A stretch of 64,000 bases of DNA, from positions 78,832 to 142,831 of the forward strand of contig DISJ01000018.1 of assembly GCA_002421605.1 (NCBI GenBank), written 5' to 3'. The number at the start of each line of letters is the position of its first letter. The stretch's first letter is position 1. The position numbers and the translations under genes are program-made. The stretch is from Rhodobacteraceae bacterium UBA6213 (GTDB lineage: Bacteria > Pseudomonadota > Alphaproteobacteria > Rhodobacterales > Rhodobacteraceae). This document shows positions 24,819 to 33,374 of this stretch, piece by piece. The notes beneath the pieces are model-generated. The model was not told the origin of the DNA. It was given only the letters and a program-made list of their open reading frames with translations, and did no database searches.

Positions 24819-26432
24819 ATGACAAAAGCGAAATCGATGGGCGCGGTGGCGGCGAGGGTTCTGGCCGTTTGGGCGCTGCTGCTTGCTTTCGCGACACCCG
24901 CCAACGCGCAGTTGTTGGGCTTTGAACAGGCTTTGGCCGAGGCGGCTTCGTCAGATGCTGTGCTTGCGGCCTTTTATGGCGAGCGCGGCTACCAGCCGAT
25001 TTGGACCACCGGGTCCGATGCCGATCGGCGCGCCGCGTTGTTTGCGGCGTTGGCCGCGGCCCCCGACCACGGCCTACCCGCCGCCCGCTACGGCGCCGAG
25101 GCGTTGATCGCGCGCTTTGCCACGCTGCGCACCGAGCGCGACCGTGCGCGGCTTGAAGCTGCGGTCTCGTCGGCGCTGCTCAATTACGCACACGACGTTC
25201 AGGTGGGGGTCATAACCGACCCCTCTGCGCTTGAAGATGGTTTGGTGCGCAAGCCCAAACGGCAGGACCAACTGGCTATTCTTGAGGCATTCGCTGCTGC
25301 GTCCAACCCCACTGCCTATCTGCGCACACTGCCGCCGCAAGATCCCGAATATGCGCAACTGATGCGCGCCAAGTTCGACATCGAGGCGGCACTGGCGCGC
25401 GGCGGTTGGGGCCCCAAGGTTCCTGCGGTCGGCAAGCTTGAGCCCGGTGCCACTGGCCCGGCAGTTATCGCGCTGCGCGACCGGCTGATTGCGTTGGGTT
25501 ACCTGGCCCGTTCGGCATCGGCCAGCTTTGACACCGCCATGCAGGCCGCGGTGCAGCAATTCCAGCTGGACAACGGTCTTTCGGCCGACGGTGTAGCGGG
25601 CGAAACCACGCTTGGCGAGATCAACCGCAACCCCGAAGACCGTCTGCGCGCCATCGTGGTGGCGATGGAGCGTATGCGCTGGATGTATGGCAGCGAACGT
25701 GGCGAGCGCCACGTCTGGGTGAACCTGCCCGATTTCACCGCGAAGATCATCGACGATGGCAAGGTCACCTTTCAGACCATAACCGTTGTCGGCCAGAACC
25801 TGAGAAATACGCGCAGCCCCGAGTTTTCGGACCAGATGGAACATATGGTCATTAACCCGAGTTGGTACGTGCCGCGTTCGATCACGGTTGCCGAATACCT
25901 TCCGATGTTGCAGGCGAATCCGGGTGCCGTGTCCTACCTTGATCTGATTGATCAGACCGGGCGGGTCATCGCGCGCGACGGTATCGACTTCGTTCAGTTC
26001 GATGCCAATACCTTTCCCTTCGATCTCAAGCAGGGACCGTCAAATTCGAATGCGCTGGGGCTGGTGAAGTTCATGTTCCCCAATGCGCTCAACATCTACT
26101 TGCACGACACGCCCTCGAAATCGCTTTTCGCGCGCGAAACGCGGGCCTTCTCGCATGGCTGCATCCGCTTGGGCGACCCTTTCGACTTTGCCTATGCGCT
26201 GCTGGCGCGCCAGAGCACTGACCCGCAGGGGTTGTTTGCGCGTAACCTGCATTCGGGGCAGGAAACAACGCTGCCGCTGGATACGTTCGTGCCCGTGCAT
26301 CTGGTGTACTTCACCGCCTGGCCGAACGCCAAAGGCCGCATCGAGTTTCGCCGCGATATCTACGGGCGCGACGCGCTGATTTTTCAGGCGCTGCAAAACG
26401 CCGGGGTGGCGCTGCCTTCCTGGCAGAGCTAA
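24819..26432 (+). CDS. L,D-transpeptidase (YcbB/LdtD-like)
   Basis: 537 residues from ATG 24819 (a TTG three codons earlier is in frame). Signal peptide about 1-30; a helical scaffold (about 35-180); a peptidoglycan-binding domain (about 210-265, LRDRLIALGYL ... DGVAGETTL); then the YkuD catalytic domain with SHGCIRL (nucleophile Cys448, His446). It forms 3-3 cross-links between meso-diaminopimelate residues in the periplasm. Length and layout match LdtD. It diverges from the MepK-like gene, whose product would cut those bonds. Confidence 0.94.
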   Translation: MTKAKSMGAVAARVLAVWALLLAFATPANAQLLGFEQALAEAASSDAVLAAFYGERGYQPIWTTGSDADRRAALFAALAAAPDHGLPAARYGAEALIARFATLRTERDRARLEAAVSSALLNYAHDVQVGVITDPSALEDGLVRKPKRQDQLAILEAFAAASNPTAYLRTLPPQDPEYAQLMRAKFDIEAALARGGWGPKVPAVGKLEPGATGPAVIALRDRLIALGYLARSASASFDTAMQAAVQQFQLDNGLSADGVAGETTLGEINRNPEDRLRAIVVAMERMRWMYGSERGERHVWVNLPDFTAKIIDDGKVTFQTITVVGQNLRNTRSPEFSDQMEHMVINPSWYVPRSITVAEYLPMLQANPGAVSYLDLIDQTGRVIARDGIDFVQFDANTFPFDLKQGPSNSNALGLVKFMFPNALNIYLHDTPSKSLFARETRAFSHGCIRLGDPFDFAYALLARQSTDPQGLFARNLHSGQETTLPLDTFVPVHLVYFTAWPNAKGRIEFRRDIYGRDALIFQALQNAGVALPSWQS

Positions 26433-26488
26433 ACGGGAACCGAAAGCCGTGGGGCAGGGGCGCCCAATGTGCATTACCGGGGCAGCAA

Positions 26489-27580
26489 ATGGCGCATACC
26501 GTTCATTCCATCGCCGAGACGCTCGGGCTTGAAGCGCATGGAGCGGTAGATCTGAAAATTACCGGAGTCGCGGAACCAGCACTGGCGGGGCAAGACGATC
26601 TGGCCTTTGCGGGCAATCCGAAATACGCCGACGCGCTGCGCCAAGGGCAGGCGCGGGCCGCGCTGCTGTGGCAAGATGCAGACTGGCGCGGCTTAGGTTT
26701 GCAAGCGGCGATTCTGGCGCCGCGGCCACGCTTTGCCATGTCGGGCATCAGTCGGCTGTTTGATGCAGGCCCTGAAATTGCGCCAGGAGTTCATCCGAGT
26801 GCGCTGATCGATGCGTCGGCCCGTGTTGGCAAAGGGGCGGCGATTGGGCCCTTTGTCAGCATCGGGCGCGACGTCGAGATTGGCCCGCGCGCCCGCATCG
26901 GTGCGCAATGTGCGATTGGCGAAGGCTGCAAGATCGGCGCCGATGCGCTGCTGCACCCGCGCGTCACACTGGGTGCCCGCGTCGAGGTGGGGGACCGTTT
27001 TATCGCGCAATCGGGTGTGGTGATCGGCGGCGATGGTTTTTCTTTCGTGACGCCAGAGAAATCAGTGACCGAAGAAGTGCGCGAGACCCTTGGGCAACGA
27101 GGCCAGACCCGCCCCCAAGCCTGGGCGCGCATTCACAGCCTCGGCAATGTGGTAATCGGCGACGATGTTGAAGTGGGTGCCAATACCACTATTGACCGTG
27201 GCACCGTGCGCGCAACGACCGTGGGCTCTGGCACCAAGATCGACAACCTCGTGCAGATCGGCCATAACGCGCAGCTTGGCCGCGACTGCCTGATCTGCGC
27301 GCAATCGGCCGTTGGCGGTTCGGCGCGGTTGGGCGATCGGGTGGTGATGGGCGGGCGCGCAGGCGTTTCAGACAACCTGCTGGTGGGCGATGATGTGGTG
27401 CTGGGTGCCGCGGCCGTTTTACTTTCCAACGCTCCGGCGGGTCGCACGTTGCTTGGCTACCCGGCGATCAAGATGGACGCGCAGATCGAGGCCTATAAAA
27501 ACACCCGGCGGCTGGGGCGACTATTCGCTCAGGTGGCAGAGTTGCGCGAAGCTGTTATCAGACTGGGTGGCAAAAATTGA
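26489..27580 (+). CDS. lpxD: UDP-3-O-acylglucosamine N-acyltransferase
   Basis: 363 residues. LpxD adds the N-linked 3-hydroxyacyl chain to UDP-3-O-acyl-glucosamine, the third step of lipid A synthesis. An N-terminal uridine-binding domain (about 1-100) is followed by left-handed beta-helix hexapeptide repeats (about 110-320), including VVIGGDGFSF and KIDNLVQIGHN with the catalytic His. Unlike the classical bamA-lpxD-fabZ-lpxA order, this copy heads an lpxD-ACP-ketosynthase set. The ACP gene follows by 12 bases. Confidence 0.95.
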   Translation: MAHTVHSIAETLGLEAHGAVDLKITGVAEPALAGQDDLAFAGNPKYADALRQGQARAALLWQDADWRGLGLQAAILAPRPRFAMSGISRLFDAGPEIAPGVHPSALIDASARVGKGAAIGPFVSIGRDVEIGPRARIGAQCAIGEGCKIGADALLHPRVTLGARVEVGDRFIAQSGVVIGGDGFSFVTPEKSVTEEVRETLGQRGQTRPQAWARIHSLGNVVIGDDVEVGANTTIDRGTVRATTVGSGTKIDNLVQIGHNAQLGRDCLICAQSAVGGSARLGDRVVMGGRAGVSDNLLVGDDVVLGAAAVLLSNAPAGRTLLGYPAIKMDAQIEAYKNTRRLGRLFAQVAELREAVIRLGGKN

Positions 27581-27592
27581 ACGGAGACATTT

Positions 27593-27856
27593 ATGGCCAG
27601 TGCAGTTGCCAATGAAATCATAGCGATCATCGCCCGGCAGGCAATGCTGACCCCCGACGAGGTGCGCCTTGACATGACGCTTGACGAGTTGGGCTTTGAC
27701 AGCCTCGTTCTGGTTGAGGCGCTGTTTGCCATCGAAGAGAAATTCGATATTTCCGTGCCCTACAATGCCAATGATCCCGACGAGACCGAGTTCGACATCT
27801 CATCAATCGGGGCGGTCATCGCAGGTATCGAGGCGCTTGTCGCCGCACGGGCGTAA
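27593..27856 (+). CDS. Acyl carrier protein (specialised, AcpXL-like in size)
   Basis: 87 residues. The phosphopantetheine serine lies in LGFDSLVLVE (about Ser39), slightly divergent from the DSL(D/S) of housekeeping AcpP. The C-terminal half is longer and more acidic than AcpP (78 residues) and resembles AcpXL- or NodF-type carriers. It is flanked by lpxD and a ketosynthase, so it probably carries an acyl chain for lipid A; that is an inference. Four bases separate it from the ketosynthase start. Confidence 0.88.
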   Translation: MASAVANEIIAIIARQAMLTPDEVRLDMTLDELGFDSLVLVEALFAIEEKFDISVPYNANDPDETEFDISSIGAVIAGIEALVAARA

Positions 27857-27860
27857 AGCG

Positions 27861-29069
27861 GTGGGCCGCGTTGTCATCACCGGGGCAGGTACGATCAATC
27901 CGCTTGGTGCAGACATGCACGAGACTTATGCGGCACTGATACAAGGGCGGGTGGCGATCGGGCCGCTTGCATTCCGCGATTCCGACCGGCTTTCGGTGCA
28001 GGTCGGCGCCGAAGTAAAGGGCTTTGTACCCGAAGCGCACCTGAGCCGAAGTGAGCTTGGCTTTGCCGACCGCTTTGCGCAATTTGCGCTGGTCGCGGCG
28101 CGCCAGGCGGTGGCCGAGGCGGGCCTAACCTTTAACGATGATCTGGCCGAGCGCGCCGGTGTGATCGTTGGCACGGCGGGCGGCGGGCTTACCACCTCGG
28201 ACGAGGCGTATCGCGCGGTTTATGCCGAGGGCAAGAACCGCGTGCACCCCTTTACCGTGCCGCGCCTGATGCACAGCGCCGCTGCCAGTCTTGTGGGCAT
28301 GGCACTGGGGCTGCGCGGCCCCAGTTTTTCGGTTTCTACCGCCTGTGCCAGTTCAAACCATGCAATGGGGTTGGCATTTCAGATGGTGCGCGGTGGTGCG
28401 GCACCGGTGATGCTGGCGGGCGGTGCCGAAGCGATGTTGTGCTTTGGCGGCATCAAGGCTTGGGAGGGGCTGCGTGTGCTGTCACCCGATGGCTGTCGCC
28501 CATTTTCGGGCGACCGCAACGGTCTGGTGCAGGGCGAGGGTGCCGCGGTCTTTGTGTTTGAAGATTACGACCATGCCCGCGCGCGCGGTGCGCCGATGTT
28601 GGCCGAGGTGGTGGGTTTTGCAATGGGGGCCGACGCAGGCGACATGGTGATGCCCTCGCGCGATGGTGCTGCACGGGTGATGGCGGGCGCGCTGGCTGAT
28701 GCGGGCCTTGCGCACGAAACGGTGGGTTACATCAATGCGCACGGCACCGGCACCACTGCCAATGACCGCACTGAAATCGCGGCGATCCGGCAGGTTTTCG
28801 GAGCGCACGCCGACAAGCTGATGATCTCGTCCACCAAGTCGATGCACGGGCATCTGATCGGCGCGACGGGTGCGGTCGAACTTATTGCCTGCCTGATGGC
28901 GCTGCGCATGGGCGTGATTGCACCGACCATGGGGCACCGGGTGCCAGATCCAGACTGCGCGCTTGACGTGGTGCCAAATGTGGCGCGGCAGGCGCGCGTT
29001 GATGTGGTGTTGTCGAACGCCTTTGCCTTTGGTGGTTTGAACGCCGTGCTGGCGTTGGCGCGCATCTAG
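27861..29069 (+). CDS. Beta-ketoacyl-ACP synthase (FabF-like, type II)
   Basis: 402 residues from GTG 27861 (MGRVVITGAG), just after the ACP stop; the open frame extends upstream through the ACP gene. The Cys-His-His triad is complete: STACASS (Cys162), INAHGTGT and KSMHGHLIGATG. The enzyme condenses malonyl-ACP with acyl-ACP. With its own ACP next to lpxD it may elongate the acyl group for lipid A, as FabF-XL enzymes do in rhizobia. General fatty acid synthesis is the alternative. Confidence 0.92.
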   Translation: MGRVVITGAGTINPLGADMHETYAALIQGRVAIGPLAFRDSDRLSVQVGAEVKGFVPEAHLSRSELGFADRFAQFALVAARQAVAEAGLTFNDDLAERAGVIVGTAGGGLTTSDEAYRAVYAEGKNRVHPFTVPRLMHSAAASLVGMALGLRGPSFSVSTACASSNHAMGLAFQMVRGGAAPVMLAGGAEAMLCFGGIKAWEGLRVLSPDGCRPFSGDRNGLVQGEGAAVFVFEDYDHARARGAPMLAEVVGFAMGADAGDMVMPSRDGAARVMAGALADAGLAHETVGYINAHGTGTTANDRTEIAAIRQVFGAHADKLMISSTKSMHGHLIGATGAVELIACLMALRMGVIAPTMGHRVPDPDCALDVVPNVARQARVDVVLSNAFAFGGLNAVLALARI

Positions 29070-29082
29070 CCTAAATGCCAAA

Positions 29083-29103
29083 CGCCGCCCATTGTGGGCG
29101 GCG
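29083..29103. terminator. Hairpin between convergent genes
   Basis: CGCCGCCCA-TTG-TGGGCGGCG, a perfect 9-bp stem just after the ketosynthase stop, followed by CTGATTTC. It serves the ketosynthase and probably the converging IalB gene. Confidence 0.75.
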
Positions 29104-29130
29104 CTGATTTCTTCTGCGATCGGGTCGCGA

Positions 29131-29790
29131 TCAGGGGCGCGGCGTCGGCGCGTCTGCGGGCGCAGTCGCCGGGGCTTCTGCGCCCGGGGTTACGCCAGCC
29201 GCAGCGGCTGCGGCGGCGGACGAGGCGGCGTTAGCCGCGCTGACCGCAGCGTATCCGTCGGCGAAACCTTCCAGTCCGATAACCGAGTCGACGGTTTGGT
29301 CGGGCGCCACCATCGGTACCAGCGACAGCACTGCCGAGGTGCCGGTTTTCATTGAGTCGATATCTTCTGCGGTAAACCCGGCGCGAACCACGCAGCCGAC
29401 CGAGTTGCAGAAGGTAAAGGGATAGCGACGCGCCTCGTTACCATTAAAGCTGATCGACAGCATTTGCGACAAGAGCGTCTCAAGCGGCGTCAAGATCGTT
29501 GCACCCGCCGCGGCAGGTTGCCCGGCCGGTAGTGCGAACATGCTGATTTCCGCCAGCGGCGTGCCGTCTGAGGTTTTCAGCAATTGGTATAGCTGGCAGG
29601 GGTCGAACCCATCCTCGGTGCGGATACACTGCATTTCCCACGCGCCATAGGTTTCGGCCACATAGGTTTCGCCGATCGGGGTTTCGGCAGGCTCGGAGGC
29701 TGCGGCGGGGGGCGTTGTGTCTTGTGCAAGCGCCGGCGTCGCGAGCGCAAAAGCCATTGCGACCGAGAGCGTCTTGAAATGGTTTGCCAT
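29131..29790 (-). CDS. Invasion-associated locus B (IalB) family protein
   Basis: 219 residues from the second ATG (29790), which has AGGA eight bases upstream; an ATG three codons earlier lacks a site. Signal peptide to about ALAQ. The IalB domain (about 40-165) contains YGAWEMQC, the DGFDPCQLYQLL region and FCNSVGCVVRAGF, with two Cys pairs likely oxidised in the periplasm. The last ~45 residues are an Ala/Pro-rich low-complexity tail. The family is widespread in alphaproteobacteria and only in Bartonella tied to invasion; here a periplasmic protein of unknown role. Confidence 0.9.
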   Translation of the reverse strand: MANHFKTLSVAMAFALATPALAQDTTPPAAASEPAETPIGETYVAETYGAWEMQCIRTEDGFDPCQLYQLLKTSDGTPLAEISMFALPAGQPAAAGATILTPLETLLSQMLSISFNGNEARRYPFTFCNSVGCVVRAGFTAEDIDSMKTGTSAVLSLVPMVAPDQTVDSVIGLEGFADGYAAVSAANAASSAAAAAAAGVTPGAEAPATAPADAPTPRP

Positions 29791-29904
29791 GGGCTTCATC
29801 CTGTTGCTTTTGACGTTGCGGCTCGCTTAGCACGGCGCGGCAGGGGTGTCAGCGTCGAAAATGCCCCACCAGCAAGCGCGTCGGGCGGAAAACCGCCGGA
29901 ACGA

Positions 29905-29985
29905 AATAGAAAAAGGTCCCCCTTGAGGGACCTTTTCCACTTGTTTCTCCCTGTCGGACGGGCCGACTTAATTAGCGCGATGCTA
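29905..29985 (-). ncRNA. Candidate small RNA ending in an orphan terminator
   Basis: Between two diverging genes there is a strong terminator: AAAAGGTCCC (29911-29920) and GGGACCTTTT (29927-29936), with five Ts then TATTT on the minus strand. Neither flanking gene is transcribed into it. Reading the minus strand, TTGACG and TTAGCA about 16 bases apart precede it (near 30000-29980), giving a transcript of roughly 70-80 bases that also contains a small GTCGG/CCGAC stem. The terminator is solid; promoter and RNA are inference. Confidence 0.4.
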
Positions 29986-30175
29986 ATGCGCGACATATCG
30001 TCCGTCAACAGCCAAGAAATGCGTATTCGCCTGTGCGGCCGCGCCCCGAGGCGCAGCCACTTTGACAGGGAGGAAGGGATCCGTGCGACATGGTCTGGGC
30101 GCGGATCGAGCGAATGGTGGCACATGTCGGTTAACATTGTATGTTGGCGCTGAACGGCGTGCGGGAGATGAAAAA

Positions 30176-31705
30176 GTGGTGACGCAAAACGGCATTTTCG
30201 TGGGTGGCGGCGGGGCAGCTTATGCAGAGCCGCAGGAGCTGCTGCTGAAATACGGCAACCGCCACGGGTTGATCGCGGGGGCAACCGGCACCGGCAAGAC
30301 CGTGACGTTGCAGATCCTTGCCGAAGGGTTTTCCGCTGCGGGGGTGCCGGTATTTCTGGCGGATGTGAAGGGCGATCTGGCGGGGCTTGCAGTGGCGGGG
30401 CAGGCCGATGGCAAGCTGCATGAGGCTTTCCTCAAGCGGGCAGAAACGATTGGTTTTGATCTGCAGTATCAGGCCTTTCCGGTGACCTTTTGGGACATGT
30501 TCGGTGAACAGGGCCACCCGGTGCGCACCACGGTCAGTGAAATGGGGCCGCTGCTTTTGTCGCGGCTGATGGACCTGAGCGAAGCGCAAGAGGGCGTGCT
30601 GAACATCGCCTTTCGGCTGGCCGACGAAGAAGGGCTGCCGCTGCTCGACCTCAAAGACCTGCAGGCGATGCTGCTGTTCATCGGTCAGAACGCCGCTGAC
30701 ATCGGGCTGCGCTATGGCAACGTGGCACCCTCTACCATCGGCGCGATCCAGCGCCAATTGCTTGTGCTGGAAAATCAGGGCGGCACCAAGCTGTTCGGCG
30801 AACCCGCGCTTGATTTGGCCGATATCCTGTCGTGTGCGCCCGACGGGCGCGGGCGCATCAACATTCTGGCGGCAGACAAGCTGATGTCTTCGCCGCGGCT
30901 TTACGCAACCTTCCTGCTTTGGCTTTTGTCAGAGCTTTTTGAAGAACTGCCCGAGGTGGGCGACCCTGACAAGCCCAAGCTCGTGTTCTTTTTTGACGAG
31001 GCGCATCTACTGTTTCAAGATGCCCCCAAGGCGTTGATCTTGAAGGTGGAGCAGGTGGCGCGGCTGATCCGCTCCAAAGGGGTGGGGGTGTATTTCATCA
31101 CTCAGAACCCGACCGACGTGCCTGATACAGTGCTGGGTCAGCTTGGCAACCGCGTGCAGCACGCGCTGCGCGCCTTTACCGCGCGCGATCAGAAAGATCT
31201 GAGACGCGCTGCCGAAAATTATCGCGCAAATCCTCGATTTGATACCGAGCTGGCAATCAAGGAGGTTGGCACCGGCGAGGCGGTCACCTCGTTCCTGCAA
31301 GCCAAGGGCGCGCCGGGGATGGTTGAGCGCACGCTGGTGCGCCCGCCCGCAAGCCGCCTTGGCCCGATTACCCCGATAGAGCGCGCCGAACAGCTGCGCG
31401 CCTCGACTTTTGGGGCCAAATACGACGCGCTGGTAGATCGCGACTCCGCGCACGAACGGTTGGCGACGAGGGCAGCGGCGGCCGCTGCTGCAGCCGCCAC
31501 CGTTTCCGCCGAAAGCGAGGCGCGCGAGTTTTCCAGCGCGCGTCGCTACACCGGGGGGAGCACGCAGGCCAAGCCGGCCAAGCGATCGTCGCGTTCGGAT
31601 TCGATTGCCGAGACCTTTGGCAAAAGTTTTGCCCGCCAGCTTGGTTCCAAATCCGGGCAGGCGCTGGTGCGCGGCGTGTTGGGCGGTCTGTTCAAGTCAC
31701 GTTGA
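30176..31705 (+). CDS. HerA-like ATPase (DUF853 family)
   Basis: 509 residues from GTG 30176 (or the next codon, also GTG), eight bases after GGGAG; the longer frame from 30062 lacks similarity and a site. Walker A GATGTGKT at about 35-42, Walker B LVFFFDEAHLLF near 275, and a FITQNPTDVPDTVLGQLGNRVQHALRAF sensor region. The C-terminus is basic and low-complexity. Related to HerA/FtsK-fold translocases; the DUF853 subgroup (E. coli YjgR) has no established role. The 3' end overlaps the converging DUF6477 gene by 14 bases. Confidence 0.92.
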   Translation: MVTQNGIFVGGGGAAYAEPQELLLKYGNRHGLIAGATGTGKTVTLQILAEGFSAAGVPVFLADVKGDLAGLAVAGQADGKLHEAFLKRAETIGFDLQYQAFPVTFWDMFGEQGHPVRTTVSEMGPLLLSRLMDLSEAQEGVLNIAFRLADEEGLPLLDLKDLQAMLLFIGQNAADIGLRYGNVAPSTIGAIQRQLLVLENQGGTKLFGEPALDLADILSCAPDGRGRINILAADKLMSSPRLYATFLLWLLSELFEELPEVGDPDKPKLVFFFDEAHLLFQDAPKALILKVEQVARLIRSKGVGVYFITQNPTDVPDTVLGQLGNRVQHALRAFTARDQKDLRRAAENYRANPRFDTELAIKEVGTGEAVTSFLQAKGAPGMVERTLVRPPASRLGPITPIERAEQLRASTFGAKYDALVDRDSAHERLATRAAAAAAAAATVSAESEAREFSSARRYTGGSTQAKPAKRSSRSDSIAETFGKSFARQLGSKSGQALVRGVLGGLFKSR

Positions 31706-31988
31706 GCTTCGGCCCCGTAAGTAGCCGCGATTCTGCCAAAAGCGCGATCAGCACGTCAATGTGGCGCGAAAGACTGTAATGCGCGGCGCCCGCGCGCCGC
31801 GTTTCCTCCAACTCCGCCTCGGCGGCCATTAGTGCCGCGAGCGCATGTTCGGGCACGATTGTTTCCACATCGCGCACAATGCGGCGCAGGTCGCGGCTGC
31901 GGTTGTAGTCGGCAAGGCCAAGCCGCGCTGCGCGGATCAATAAGCGCGGGCGGCGTAATTCGGCTAGCAGCTGCGCAAAATCGGTCAT
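31692..31988 (-). CDS. DUF6477 family protein
   Basis: 98 residues, starting MTDFAQLLAELRRPRLLIRAAR. Helical, Arg- and Leu-rich, soluble. Matches the Rhodobacteraceae family DUF6477 by its N-terminal LRRPRLLIRAAR and YNRSRDLRR segments. Function unknown. It diverges from the DUF6456 gene over a region rich in dyads, and its end overlaps the HerA-like gene. Confidence 0.85.
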   Translation of the reverse strand: MTDFAQLLAELRRPRLLIRAARLGLADYNRSRDLRRIVRDVETIVPEHALAALMAAEAELEETRRAGAAHYSLSRHIDVLIALLAESRLLTGPKLNVT

Positions 31989-32076
31989 GGTAAGCCCTTT
32001 CTGGTTACAATGACTCCAACATAATCAACCTAAGCGGGTGTTGCGTTTTTTGCGGCTTGACCGAACGGCGATGTAT

Positions 32077-32160
32077 GAAATGTTTATCATTTCGCAACAA
32101 TTATCAGGTTCCGGGCGTTTTGTTAACGAATGGGTAACAAATGCAACCCACGGTTGCATT
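32077..32160. promoter_or_regulatory. Regulatory dyads and a CtrA-like site before the DUF6456 gene
   Basis: Three elements lie in the 214-base divergent gap. GAAATG-TTTAT-CATTTC (32077-32093). TTAA-N7-GTAA (32123-32137), one mismatch from the CtrA site TTAA-N7-TTAA. A perfect AATGCAACC-CAC-GGTTGCATT palindrome (32140-32160), 42 bases before the DUF6456 start, which could be an operator, perhaps for that protein itself. Confidence 0.45.
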
Positions 32161-32202
32161 AGCATTGGCCTCTGCCTGTAAACCAAGGATTTAAAGGGCG
32201 AA

Positions 32203-33327
32203 ATGTCGAACCTGGCTGTTCCAAAAGCGGCGCTTCCCGCGTGGCTGCCCGAGTTCACTCGGGCCTATCTACGTCATGTCGAAGAAGGAATTCCGATCCG
32301 CCAGATCGCGCGCGAGAAGGGCGAGCACGCCTCTACAGTGTTGCGCCGCCTGCGCCGAATAGAGGCACGTCGGGATGATCCGCTGCTTGACGAGGCGCTA
32401 AGTCGCTTTGCCCATTCCGCAGGGTGCCCGCCCCGCAACTTCTGCTCAGCGAAGGATAAGATCGCCATGTCAGCACCGATCCGCACGCGTACAAAAACTG
32501 AAACCGCCGAAACCCTGCAGCGCGAAGGCCGCCGCATCCTGCGCCGCCTGGCAGAGGCTGGCGCCGTGTTGGTGGTTGGCGCCGATATGGATAAAGCCGT
32601 CGTGCTGAAGGGCACCGTGCGCACCGCCGTGCTGGAACGCAGCGTGGCGCAGGGCTTTGCGCTGAACGACTGGATCGCGGTGATCCACACGGGCCGCGTT
32701 ACCAGCTACGAAATTACTGCCACAGGCCGCGCCGCCTTGCGCCGGATGATCGAGGCCGATGACCTGGCGCGCGTGGCGGGATTTGCCGAGGCGCAATCGG
32801 GCTTTGCCACGCCTTATGCCAACCAGCATCGCCAGTGGGAAACGCGCGATCTGCCCGAGATGGGCGAGGGGCAGCGGCGCCTGCGCGTGAACCTGGCAGA
32901 AAGCCCGCTTGGTGTGCTGGCGCGCCGCCGAGACAGGGACGGTGAGCCGTTTCTCGCCCCCGAGCTGGTGGCTGCGGGCGAGCGGCTGCGCGAAGATTTC
33001 GAACTGGCCCAGCTTGGCCCACGCGTGGCGCAAAACTGGGAGCGGTTTCTGTCGGGAGGCGAGCGGGGCCAGCATCGCCCCGATTCCAACCATTCGGGCG
33101 GCTCGGACAAGGCGCGGGCGCGGGTGGCATTGGCGCTGCGCGACCTCGGGCCGGGGCTAGGCGATATGGCGCTTCGCTGTTGTTGCTTTCTTGAAGGGCT
33201 TGAGGCGGTTGAAAAGCGTCTGGGCTGGTCGGCGCGTTCGGGCAAGATCGTGCTGCGCATCGCGTTGATGCGGCTCAAACGGCACTACGAGGAAACCTAT
33301 GGCGGTGCGGCGCCGTTGATCGGCTAG
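32203..33327 (+). CDS. DUF6456 domain-containing helix-turn-helix protein
   Basis: 374 residues. N-terminal part (about 1-70) has a helix-turn-helix (GIPIRQIAREKGEHASTVLRRLRRIE), so DNA binding is likely. The C-terminal half (from about 200, YANQHRQWETR ... ESPLGVLARR ... YEETYG) is the DUF6456 domain found in alphaproteobacteria, with a CCCFLEGLEAVEKRLGW stretch. Function in Rhodobacteraceae is unknown to me. The upstream palindrome may be its own operator. It converges on the pyruvate carboxylase gene. Confidence 0.85.
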   Translation: MSNLAVPKAALPAWLPEFTRAYLRHVEEGIPIRQIAREKGEHASTVLRRLRRIEARRDDPLLDEALSRFAHSAGCPPRNFCSAKDKIAMSAPIRTRTKTETAETLQREGRRILRRLAEAGAVLVVGADMDKAVVLKGTVRTAVLERSVAQGFALNDWIAVIHTGRVTSYEITATGRAALRRMIEADDLARVAGFAEAQSGFATPYANQHRQWETRDLPEMGEGQRRLRVNLAESPLGVLARRRDRDGEPFLAPELVAAGERLREDFELAQLGPRVAQNWERFLSGGERGQHRPDSNHSGGSDKARARVALALRDLGPGLGDMALRCCCFLEGLEAVEKRLGWSARSGKIVLRIALMRLKRHYEETYGGAAPLIG

Positions 33328-33334
33328 CGCGGGC

Positions 33335-33369
33335 GCGAGCGGGATAGCGCAAAGTGCGCCCCCGCTCGC
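33335..33369. terminator. Bidirectional hairpin between DUF6456 and pyc
   Basis: Outer stem GCGAGCGGG/CCCGCTCGC (9 bp) and inner stem GCGC-AAAGT-GCGC between the two converging stop codons. No T tract. Confidence 0.7.
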
Positions 33370-33374
33370 CCTCT

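Noticed and set aside
24616..24819. 67-codon plus-strand frame ending at the L,D-transpeptidase start
   Set aside because: TTG start, no ribosome site, non-coding composition; kept only as part of the intergenic description.
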